Of a stretch of 18,571 bases of DNA, positions 1 through 5,875 are shown piece by piece. A model generated the notes under the pieces. It was not told the origin of the DNA, ran no database searches, and saw only the letters and a program-made list of their open reading frames with translations. The DNA is from DATLNF01 sp035536235. GTDB lineage: Bacteria; Actinomycetota; Actinomycetes; BP-191. Where the stretch lies: positions 1 to 18,571 of the forward strand of contig DATLOQ010000133.1 of the NCBI GenBank assembly GCA_035536235.1. Reading direction: 5' to 3'. Positions within the stretch are counted from its first letter, which is position 1. The number at the start of each line of letters is the position of its first letter. Both the position numbers and the translations under genes were made by a program.

Positions 1-97
1 GTGCTTGCAGGGCAACCCTATACACGCACTCCGCCCGGAGGCCGCCGATTCGTCGCCAGGCCGCCGCCGTGGCGCGGTGTTACGGTCGGGGAGACCT

Positions 98-102
98 AGG
101 AG
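98..102 (+). promoter_or_regulatory. Ribosome binding site of the ferredoxin gene
   Basis: AGGAG four bases before GTG 107. It decides the start against the longer open frame beginning near position 5. Confidence 0.5.
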
Positions 103-106
103 AACA

Positions 107-388
107 GTGGCGTCGGACGAGCTGCGCGTGTACGTCGACCAGGATCTGTGCACCGGCGACGGCCTCTGCGTCCAGCTCGCGCCGCAAGTCTTCGAGTTCG
201 ACGTCGACGGCCTCGCCTACGTCAAGGGCGCCGATGGCGCGCTGCTCACCGAGCCAGGGGCGCGGGTCGTCGTACCGGCGCGGTGCGCCGCCGATGTCGT
301 CGAGTCCGCCCGAGGCTGTCCGGGTGACTGCATCTTCGTCGAGACCGCTGCTGGTGCCCCCGTCGCCGGCCCCCTCGCCACCCCCTAA
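107..388 (+). CDS. Small ferredoxin with CxxDxxC cluster motif
   Basis: Single-cluster ferredoxin of 93 aa, a soluble electron carrier; its redox partner is not visible. The GTG at 107 is chosen because AGGAG (98-102) lies just before it and because the ferredoxin fold starts at once (RVYVDQDLC). The frame stays open to position 5, but that stretch does not look ferredoxin-like. Cluster ligands: C15, D18, C21 (CTGDGLC) and C71 followed by Pro (GCPGDC). Aspartate sits where a fourth cysteine ligand would be in a 4Fe-4S protein, so a 3Fe-4S or Asp-ligated 4Fe-4S cluster is expected. C75 is an extra cysteine where most relatives have a small residue, and C60 is also present. The tail after residue 80 is Ala/Pro-rich. 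It converges on trmI; in some actinobacteria a ferredoxin sits between trmI and the proteasomal ATPase gene, but that neighbour lies outside the window if it exists. Confidence 0.85.
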   Translation: MASDELRVYVDQDLCTGDGLCVQLAPQVFEFDVDGLAYVKGADGALLTEPGARVVVPARCAADVVESARGCPGDCIFVETAAGAPVAGPLATP

Positions 389-401
389 TCCCGGCCGCCG
401 T

Positions 402-425
402 CCCCCCGCCCCGCCGCCCCGCCCC
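402..425 (-). other. G-quadruplex motif (four G-runs of 4 or more)
   Basis: On the plus strand the C-runs are C6 (402-407), C4 (409-412), C4 (417-420) and C4 (422-425). The minus strand therefore reads G4-N1-G4-N4-G4-N1-G6, a canonical quadruplex pattern with short loops. It starts 14 bases after the ferredoxin stop and would be transcribed only by read-through of trmI. It sits in the only sizeable convergent gap of the window and could act as a transcription or replication roadblock; that role is inference. Confidence 0.6.
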
Positions 426-430
426 GGCTG

Positions 431-526
431 ATGCGGTTCTCCACCGCCTACAACGACCGCGCTGTTGAGTCAGCGGCGGACGACTTCGAGCGCGCAGTTC
501 TCGATCGCCTGTCCGACGTCGCCTGA
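431..526 (+). CDS. Possible 31-aa small ORF, unrecognised
   Basis: ATG at 431, TGA at 524-526. The peptide starts MRFSTAYNDRAVESAADD and ends ERAVLDRLSDVA: acidic, amphipathic, probably helical. Most codons end in G or C, as in the real genes nearby. It is in the same frame as the ferredoxin, 42 nt after its TAA, and no good ribosome binding site precedes it. It could be a small protein, the remnant of a decayed gene, or chance. The family is not recognised. Confidence 0.2.
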   Translation: MRFSTAYNDRAVESAADDFERAVLDRLSDVA

Positions 527-603
527 CATCTGCGGTGAGAAGGTCTGCGCCGCCGAGCAAGAACGCACCATTGATCACCGAATTGGGCGGGGTGAGATGG
601 GAG
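527..603. other. Remainder of convergent gap, nothing found
   Basis: Between the small ORF and the trmI stop I see no gene and no hairpin followed by a T-run. The whole gap 389-603 holds only the G-quadruplex motif and the small ORF. A 5-bp hairpin (GCGGT/ACCGC, 434-448) has no U-tract and is not called a terminator. Confidence 0.4.
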
Positions 604-1482
604 CTAGACGGCCTCGTCGGCGGTCATGCCTTTCGAGGGGCGGCGGCGGCGCAGTGGCGGCTCGACTCCGTCGGCAAGGCGCCGGGCGAAGAGCAGGAAG
701 CCGGTGTGCCCGATCATGCGGTGGTCGGGGCGTACGGCGAGGCCCTCGGTGTGCCAGGTGCGCACCAGTGACTCCATCGACCACGGCTCGGTGAACGTGC
801 CGTGCGAGCGCAGTGCCTCAGCGGTGCGGGAGAGCTGGGTCGTCGTCGCGACGTAGCAGCAGACGAGTCCGCCCGGGACCAGCGCGGCAGAGACCGCGTC
901 GAGGACATCCCAGGGCGCGAGCATGTCCAGCACGACGCGATCGACGTCCCGCTCAGTCAGTGACGCGGCCAGCTCGCCGACGGTGAGCGTCCAGGCCGGA
1001 TGCGCACCACCGAAGAACCGCTCGACGTTGCGCCGCGCCACCTCGGCGAATTCCGGCCGGATCTCGTACGACGACACCGCGCCGTCGTCGCCGACCGCCC
1101 GCAACAACGAGCAGGTCAGCGCGCCGGATCCGACCCCGGCCTCGATCACCCGAGCTCCCGGGAAGACATCGGCATAGCCCACGATCAGCGCGGCGTCCTT
1201 CGGGTAGACGACCTGCGCACCGCGCGGCATCGACAGCACGTAGTCCGACAGCAGGGGCCGGAGCACAAGGTACGGCGTCCCGGCGCCAGTCTTGAGGACG
1301 ATCCCCTCGGGCTCGCCGATCATCTGGTCGTGGTCGAGGATCCCCCGGTGGGTGTGGAACTGCCCGCCCACGGCCAGGGTGATCGTGTGCAGCTTGCCCT
1401 TGGGGTCGGTCAGCTGCACCTGATCGCCGACCGCGAGCGGACCCCGTCGCCGTGCCGCGCCGGTCGGAGTGCGACGTGTCAT
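604..1482 (-). CDS. trmI: tRNA (adenine-N1)-methyltransferase, m1A58
   Basis: TrmI methylates N1 of adenine 58 in the tRNA T-loop, using S-adenosylmethionine. It is 292 aa, usual for bacterial and archaeal TrmI. An N-terminal beta domain (about 15-95: GDQVQL, HRGILDHDQMIG) precedes a Rossmann methyltransferase domain with SAM motif I EAGVGSGAL (114-122), the conserved Asp in VVLDMLAPW (D186) and VPGGLVCCYV (202-211). The ATG at 1482 is preferred to upstream in-frame starts because it makes an ATGA overlap with the TGA of the preceding ttuA-like gene (1479-1482), and family similarity starts just after it. It is last in a four-gene operon. The pairing with a tRNA thiolase is meaningful: in Thermus, m1A58 promotes thiolation of position 54 in the same loop (family knowledge). 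Confidence 0.93.
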   Translation of the reverse strand: MTRRTPTGAARRRGPLAVGDQVQLTDPKGKLHTITLAVGGQFHTHRGILDHDQMIGEPEGIVLKTGAGTPYLVLRPLLSDYVLSMPRGAQVVYPKDAALIVGYADVFPGARVIEAGVGSGALTCSLLRAVGDDGAVSSYEIRPEFAEVARRNVERFFGGAHPAWTLTVGELAASLTERDVDRVVLDMLAPWDVLDAVSAALVPGGLVCCYVATTTQLSRTAEALRSHGTFTEPWSMESLVRTWHTEGLAVRPDHRMIGHTGFLLFARRLADGVEPPLRRRRPSKGMTADEAV

Positions 1483-2408
1483 TGCCGGATCGCCTGGGGC
1501 AGCGTGACCAGCGGAAGGGTCACCAGGCGGCGGGCCCGGCAGTAGGCGCAGACCTCCGCCGGCGACGCCGAGCCGCACTCTGTGCATTCCTGCAGCTGGA
1601 CGCCGTCACGGGGGAAGTGCGCCCGCCCCTTCTCCAGGAAGCCGAAGAGGAAGTTGTGCTTGGTCCCGGGCGACGCCGCCTCGATCTGGTCGAGGAGCCC
1701 CTTGTAGCGCATCTGCGTGTTGCCCTCGACGAGCGGGCACTCCTCGACCACGTAGTCGATGCCCTTGATGACGCAGTACGCCGCCGTCTCCCGCTCCAGG
1801 AGGCGGTAGAGCGGCTTGACCTTGCGCACCATGGACGGGGGCACGGCCTCGAGGACCGGTGACTGGCGAGCCAGGAAGTCGGTCTCCCACCGCAGCACGT
1901 TGCCGAGGAGCACCGCTGCTTCGTCGTCGAGGTTGTGACCCGTGGCCACGACGTCGTAGCCCTCGTCGCGGGCGACCCGGTTGAACAGCGTCCGCTTGGA
2001 CAACCCGCACACGGCGCAGGCGGGCCGGGTGCTTCGGGCCGCCGCGTCCGGGATCGTGAACCCCTCGGCGGTGGCCATGTCCAACACGTGCAGGCGCGCC
2101 CCATGGGCATCGGCGAAGGCTTGGCAGACGGCCTGGGACCGGCTGCTGTAGCCGCCGATGCCCAGCCCGAGGTAGAGCCCGTCTACCTGGTAGCCGAGCT
2201 CGAGGAGCACGTCCCACAGCATCAGGGAGTCCTTGCCGCCCGAGACCGCGACGAGCACGCGGTCGGCGTGGCCGAACATCCGGTCGTGGCGAATCGCCCG
2301 GACTACCAGGTTGCGCACGTAGTGCTCCGTGAAGCAGCCGCCGCAGAAGGCGGCGTTGGCTCGCGGCACCTCGACGACAGCGCGGGCCCGACACCGGCGA
2401 CACAGCAT
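1479..2408 (-). CDS. ttuA: TtuA-family tRNA 2-thiolation enzyme (PP-loop)
   Basis: Adenylating sulfurtransferase of the TtuA/Ncs6 group, 309 aa from ATG 2408. TtuA makes 2-thio-ribothymidine at position 54 of the tRNA T-loop, taking sulfur from the TtuB thiocarboxylate. Visible in order: N-terminal zinc finger C3, C6, C22, C25; ATP pyrophosphatase P-loop SGGKDS (56-61); cluster cysteines C131 and C134 (CAVCG) and C224 (EECPL); C-terminal zinc finger C275, C278, C287, C290. The full set separates it from TtcA (position 32), which lacks the zinc fingers. A GTG at 2444 would extend it by 12 aa and overlap the sulfur-carrier gene by 14 nt; neither start has a clear ribosome binding site. Its stop overlaps trmI by ATGA. 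The neighbours, a sulfur carrier and TrmI, fit the T-loop role. The exact target uridine is inferred. Confidence 0.85.
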   Translation of the reverse strand: MLCRRCRARAVVEVPRANAAFCGGCFTEHYVRNLVVRAIRHDRMFGHADRVLVAVSGGKDSLMLWDVLLELGYQVDGLYLGLGIGGYSSRSQAVCQAFADAHGARLHVLDMATAEGFTIPDAAARSTRPACAVCGLSKRTLFNRVARDEGYDVVATGHNLDDEAAVLLGNVLRWETDFLARQSPVLEAVPPSMVRKVKPLYRLLERETAAYCVIKGIDYVVEECPLVEGNTQMRYKGLLDQIEAASPGTKHNFLFGFLEKGRAHFPRDGVQLQECTECGSASPAEVCAYCRARRLVTLPLVTLPQAIRQ

Positions 2409-2430
2409 GGACGTCAGGGTAGTCGGCGGC

Positions 2431-2658
2431 TCAGCGACTCCCACCGGAGATCACCGGGCGCACCTCGACGACGTCGCCGGGCGAGACGACGTCCTCGCGG
2501 GTCAGCAGCTCGCCGTCGCGGATCACCAGGACTGCGTCCGGGTGCATCCCCACCTCCATGAGCAGCTGCCGCACCTCACGCGGGGCGGTCACGGTGACGT
2601 CCCGGTCGGGGTTGCGCAGCTTGACCGTGGCCGTGGCCAGCGACTCGTCGACGGTCAC
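2431..2658 (-). CDS. ttuB: ThiS/MoaD/TtuB-like sulfur carrier protein
   Basis: A 75-aa beta-grasp sulfur carrier. Such proteins are activated at a C-terminal Gly-Gly by an E1-like enzyme and carry sulfur as a thiocarboxylate. The C-terminal half is typical: AVLVIRDGELL (42-52), SPGDVVEVRPVISGG (59-73). The start is GTG 2658, whose GTGA overlaps the TGA of the protease gene (2655-2658); upstream in-frame codons only shadow the protease gene. The protein does not end at the Gly-Gly: Ser74 and Arg75 follow before the TGA, so activation would need trimming unless the family tolerates a tail. Gene order (carrier, then TtuA-like enzyme, then TrmI) suggests it is the sulfur donor for tRNA thiolation. 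The E1 enzyme is not in the window. It could instead serve molybdopterin or thiamin synthesis, but no gene of either pathway is nearby. Confidence 0.8.
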   Translation of the reverse strand: MTVDESLATATVKLRNPDRDVTVTAPREVRQLLMEVGMHPDAVLVIRDGELLTREDVVSPGDVVEVRPVISGGSR

Positions 2659-3764
2659 GACTGGGGAGCCAGCCGGCGGGCGACGTCGCGGGCCGCCAGC
2701 ACCCCGACCACGCCACCTTCGTCGTCCACGACTAGGTACTCCGACGCGGGAGTGCTGCGCAGCGCACTGAGCACAGCTTCCCCCTCGAGGCGTGAGTCGA
2801 GCACGAGTCCGGTGACGAGTCGGCGCGAGACCGAGCCGACGCTCACCCATGGCCGCCGATCGGTCGGTACGGCGGCGACCGCGGCGCTGGAGATCACAGC
2901 GGAGGGAGTTCCCTCCGCGTCGACGACGAGGAGCCGACGCTCGTCCACCGCGGCTCGGCGCAGCGCCTCCGCCAACGGCAGGTCGGCGGTCACCGGCAGG
3001 ACCGGCCGCGTCAGCGAGCGCACGTCGAGCGAGGGAACCAGCCGGGCGACACCGGACTGGGCCAGGGAGGCCCGAGCGCCGCTGTAGATGAAGTAGGCGA
3101 TGAGCAGGGTGAAGATCGACAGACCGTCTCCGGTCACGATGGCGATGAGGCCCGCCCCACCCAGCAGGACGCCCAGCACCATCCCGGACCGGGCGGCCAC
3201 CCTGGTCGCGACGAGGCGGTCGCCGCGCGCCTGCCAGACAGCCGCCCGCAGCACCCGGCCACCGTCGAGCGGCAGTCCCGGGAGGAGGTTGAAGACGCCC
3301 AGCGCGACGTTGATGAAAGCGGCGTAGCCGAAGAGCACGGCGGCCTCGGGTCCGCTTGTCAGCTCCAGCGCTACCAGGCCCAGCCCGCCCAGCGTCAGGG
3401 ACACGAGGGGCCCGGCGATGCTGACCAGGTACTCCTTGGCGGCGGTGTCGGGCTCCCGGGTGATCTCGGCGATTCCGCCGAAGAGGAACAAGGTGATGCG
3501 CCGAATCGGTATGCCCATGGCGAGGGCCACGGCAGAGTGCCCCAGCTCGTGCAGCAGGATCGACAGCGCGAGCAGCACCGCGGCGACCAGGCCGACCGCT
3601 GCCCGGGCCGTACCGCTGCGGGCCGCAAGGTCGGGGTGGTCCGCGATCTGGACGGTGACCAGCACGGCCAGAAGCAGGACCGATGGTGAGAGGAAGACGG
3701 GAATGCCCAGCGGACGTCCGATGAACAGTCCAGGGGCACGGGCTTCAGCGCGGGCGGGGCTCAC
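2655..3764 (-). CDS. Site-2-type membrane metalloprotease (M50) with CBS pair
   Basis: Intramembrane zinc protease of family M50, 369 aa. Membrane segments lie at about 22-41, 55-72 (running into the active site), 112-134, 143-162 and 190-215. The zinc site is HELGH (72-76) with third ligand D167 in LDGGR (166-170). Two CBS domains fill about 245-365 (VDAEGTPSAVIS, VVDDEGGVVGVLAARD); CBS pairs usually bind adenine nucleotides and adjust activity. The substrate is unknown; in the family it would be a membrane protein such as an anti-sigma factor. The GTG start at 3764 has no good ribosome binding site but has TAGCAT seven bases upstream, suggesting a leaderless mRNA. It is the first gene of the operon with the sulfur carrier, TtuA-like enzyme and TrmI. 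Whether the protease is linked to tRNA modification cannot be told. Confidence 0.88.
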   Translation of the reverse strand: MSPARAEARAPGLFIGRPLGIPVFLSPSVLLLAVLVTVQIADHPDLAARSGTARAAVGLVAAVLLALSILLHELGHSAVALAMGIPIRRITLFLFGGIAEITREPDTAAKEYLVSIAGPLVSLTLGGLGLVALELTSGPEAAVLFGYAAFINVALGVFNLLPGLPLDGGRVLRAAVWQARGDRLVATRVAARSGMVLGVLLGGAGLIAIVTGDGLSIFTLLIAYFIYSGARASLAQSGVARLVPSLDVRSLTRPVLPVTADLPLAEALRRAAVDERRLLVVDAEGTPSAVISSAAVAAVPTDRRPWVSVGSVSRRLVTGLVLDSRLEGEAVLSALRSTPASEYLVVDDEGGVVGVLAARDVARRLAPQS

Positions 3765-3771
3765 CAGCCCG

Positions 3772-3777
3772 ATGCTA
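3772..3777 (-). promoter_or_regulatory. Candidate -10 box, leaderless start of M50 operon
   Basis: TAGCAT followed by 7 nt and then GTG 3764. TANNNT at this distance would place the transcript start on the start codon. No clear -35 box is seen. Confidence 0.45.
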
Positions 3778-3873
3778 CGCGGCCGATGGGGCCGGCGAGA
3801 GAAGATGGACGGCGGTGCTCAACCCGCCCAGCGTGCGACCCGACGTACTGGGTAGAAAAGTCATCAAGGTGTC

Positions 3874-3904
3874 ACGTCGCGCTTCCGGACCTCGGGCGCG
3901 ACGT
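3874..3904 (+). repeat. Inverted repeat / hairpin before the EAL gene
   Basis: ACGTCGCGC (3874-3882) pairs perfectly with GCGCGACGT (3896-3904). Inside, CCG (3885-3887) pairs with CGG (3893-3895) around a 5-nt loop. The structure ends 17 nt before GTG 3922. It could be an operator for a dimeric regulator (half-site centres 22 bp apart) or an mRNA leader hairpin. No T-run follows, so it is not a typical terminator. The rest of the divergent gap 3765-3921 shows no other clear signal apart from the -10 box at 3772-3777. Confidence 0.55.
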
Positions 3905-3921
3905 TCCTCCGCCGAAGAGAC

Positions 3922-5316
3922 GTGGCCGAAGTGAAGAGCCGGGACTGGCGTGGCTTCTTGGTCGTCGCGGTCGGCGTCGAGACCGTCTTCGCCTTGATCC
4001 TGCGATTCCAGGCCGTGGGGCGGATCACCGCCGGCGAGCGGCGCGCCTCCACCATCCTCGAGGCGCTGAGCCTGGCGTGGATCCCGGTGTTGGTGCTCGC
4101 AGCGGCGGGGGTGGGACGGTCGCTGGTCGCTGCTCGTCGGCAGGCAGCGCGGGATGAGCGGGCGCTGCTCGACGTCGCGTCCACGTCTCACGACTGGGTG
4201 TGGGCCGCGGACAGCTCGCTGCGGCTGACATACAGCAACCGACGCGTCACTGAGCTGCTCGGGTACCAGCCGGAGGAGCTGTACGGACGACGGCTGACCC
4301 GGCTGATCCCCGATGAGCACCAGCAGCGAGCCGCGGCCGTGGTGGCAGCGGCGCGGGTGACCGGCGAGGGATGGCACGACGTAGAGCTCAACTGGCTCCA
4401 CCGCGACGGCCACGTGGTGCCGCTGCAGGGCACCGCGGTGCCCACGCTGGATGCCGCCGGGGTGGTCACCGGGTTTCGCGGCGTGCGCCGGAAGGTGACG
4501 ACGGCGATGGCCTCGGAGCGGTCGCTGCTCGCCGCAAAGGTGCGCATCACCGAAGCACTCGACCAGCAGGCGCTGGACGTCGCCCTCCAGCCCGTCGTCA
4601 GCCTGACCCACGGTCGGCTGGTGGGAGTCGAGGCGCTGGCGCGGTTCCGGGATGGCCGCTCCCCTGATCAGTGGTTTCCCGAATCGCGCGAGACCGGGCA
4701 GAGCCTGGCCTTGGACCTCATGTCGTTCCGCGCCGCGCTGCACGTACTTCCTCTCCTGCCGGCCGGCACCTACCTCTCGGTCAACGCGTCGCCTGAGCTG
4801 ATCATGGATTCGGCTCTGCGGCGACTGCTGCTCGACGACGCCGTCGCGCTCGAGAGCCTGGTCCTCGAGGTGACCGAGCACGTGCCGATCCACGGCTACG
4901 ACCGGATCTGTGAGGCTCTAGCGCCATTGCGGGAGCGCGGAGTGCGACTGGCTGTCGATGACACCGGCGCTGGCTACGCGTCGTTCAACCATGTGCTCCA
5001 GCTTCGTCCGGACATCATCAAGATCGACCGTTCGCTGATCGCCAAGATCACGAGCGACCCGGCCCGCCGGTCGCTGGTCACCGCTCTCGTGCTGCTCGCC
5101 CTCGACCTCGACGCCTCGGTCACCGCGGAAGGGGTGGAAACTCCCAGCGAGCTGGAGACCCTGGCGGCCCTCGGCGTGGACGACGTCCAGGGCTACCTGC
5201 TGGCCCGCCCGTCAGCTGACCCGGCCCGCTGGCAGCGGTGGTGGACTCGAAACTGGCTCGCCTCGTTCTCCCACCTAGCCTCGGCGGCCGACGAGGTACC
5301 AAACCGGATTTCCTGA
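3922..5316 (+). CDS. Membrane-anchored PAS-EAL c-di-GMP phosphodiesterase
   Basis: 464 aa. Two membrane segments (about 11-27 and 45-65) are followed by a PAS sensor domain (about 80-190; SHDWVWAADSSLR, YSNRRVTELLGYQPEEL) and an EAL domain (about 205-445), which hydrolyses cyclic di-GMP to pGpG. The catalytic set looks complete: E237 in VEALAR, N288, E316 in EVTEH, D346 and D347 in DDTGAGYAS, K367 in IKIDR, E403 in AEGVET and Q423. There is no GGDEF domain, so it should only degrade c-di-GMP. The PAS domain has no obvious heme or flavin signature. The GTG start at 3922 follows a purine-rich GAAGAGA; a second GTG lies at 3931. It is divergent from the M50 operon, and its last 42 bases overlap the end of the opposing methyltransferase gene. 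The signal sensed is unknown. Confidence 0.9.
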   Translation: MAEVKSRDWRGFLVVAVGVETVFALILRFQAVGRITAGERRASTILEALSLAWIPVLVLAAAGVGRSLVAARRQAARDERALLDVASTSHDWVWAADSSLRLTYSNRRVTELLGYQPEELYGRRLTRLIPDEHQQRAAAVVAAARVTGEGWHDVELNWLHRDGHVVPLQGTAVPTLDAAGVVTGFRGVRRKVTTAMASERSLLAAKVRITEALDQQALDVALQPVVSLTHGRLVGVEALARFRDGRSPDQWFPESRETGQSLALDLMSFRAALHVLPLLPAGTYLSVNASPELIMDSALRRLLLDDAVALESLVLEVTEHVPIHGYDRICEALAPLRERGVRLAVDDTGAGYASFNHVLQLRPDIIKIDRSLIAKITSDPARRSLVTALVLLALDLDASVTAEGVETPSELETLAALGVDDVQGYLLARPSADPARWQRWWTRNWLASFSHLASAADEVPNRIS

Positions 5317-5808
5317 CCAGGACGCCTCCTCGAGATGAGCCAGGGAGAATCCGTGCGCGCACAGCTGGCTGGCTGCCTGGCTGGCGCTGCCCGTCGTGCC
5401 GCCGACCACGACCCGACCGCCGACGCGGATCACCCGCTGCAGCTGCGGTAGCGCCTGATCCAGCGCGAAGCTGCGGGGAGGCACCGGTGCGCAGAGCACC
5501 GTGTCTACCGACCCTGCCCGCAGCGGCACGGCCGCCGAGCCGGCGTGCAGCCAGGAGATGGGCGCCCAGCCAGGCTGGGCGGACCGCGCCCGGCCCACTG
5601 CTAACAGCGCCGGGTCGGACTCAAGAGCGATGACCGTGCCGCCGTCGGCAGCAGCCGCTGCGGCTGCCCTCGTGGACAGGCCGGACCCGGCGAGTACGTC
5701 GAGCACCGTGGCGCCGCGGCGTACTCCAGCTAGAGCGAGCACGGTGGCGACGAGCGGCAGCGGAGAGGGTGCGGCGGGGGCGCCAACAGCCGCTGGGTCA
5801 GCCTGCAC
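5275..5808 (-). CDS. Small class I SAM-dependent methyltransferase
   Basis: 177 aa with a single Rossmann methyltransferase domain: SAM motif I VLDVLAGSGLSTRAA (about 34-48), acidic motif VIALESD for the ribose, then a VIRVGGRVVVGG strand. It resembles the UbiE/PCMT-like group, but the substrate is not recognisable. GTG 5808 is chosen because longer in-frame extensions run into the opposing hydrolase gene and turn into low-complexity Arg/Ser-rich sequence. CATGAT sits 6 nt before the GTG, a near match to a leaderless -10 box. Its TAG (5275-5277) lies inside the 3' end of the PAS-EAL gene, so the two convergent genes share 42 bp. It is divergent from the fumarylacetoacetase-family gene, 67 bp away. 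Confidence 0.72.
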   Translation of the reverse strand: MQADPAAVGAPAAPSPLPLVATVLALAGVRRGATVLDVLAGSGLSTRAAAAAAADGGTVIALESDPALLAVGRARSAQPGWAPISWLHAGSAAVPLRAGSVDTVLCAPVPPRSFALDQALPQLQRVIRVGGRVVVGGTTGSASQAASQLCAHGFSLAHLEEASWSGNPVWYLVGRRG

Positions 5809-5863
5809 GGGGCCATCATGCCCGCGAGCGGAGGCGCGGTGACAGGATCCCCGCTCGACCACG

Positions 5864-5870
5864 AGAGGAG
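5864..5870 (+). promoter_or_regulatory. Ribosome binding site of the hydrolase gene
   Basis: AGAGGAG, five bases before ATG 5876. It excludes the in-frame GTG at 5870, which lies inside it. Confidence 0.6.
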
Positions 5871-5875
5871 TGCGG

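Noticed and set aside
19..24. TATACA as -10 box for the ferredoxin gene
   Set aside because: The expected -35 region falls outside the window, so it cannot be assessed.
434..448. Possible terminator hairpin GCGGT/ACCGC
   Set aside because: Only 5 bp, no T-run after it, and it lies inside the possible small ORF.
1479..2408. TtcA (tRNA position 32 thiolase) as identity of the PP-loop protein
   Set aside because: Both N- and C-terminal zinc fingers are present and a sulfur carrier is adjacent, which fits TtuA and not TtcA.
3775..4893. 372-codon minus-strand frame opposite the PAS-EAL gene
   Set aside because: Antisense shadow; the plus strand shows a complete EAL catalytic set.
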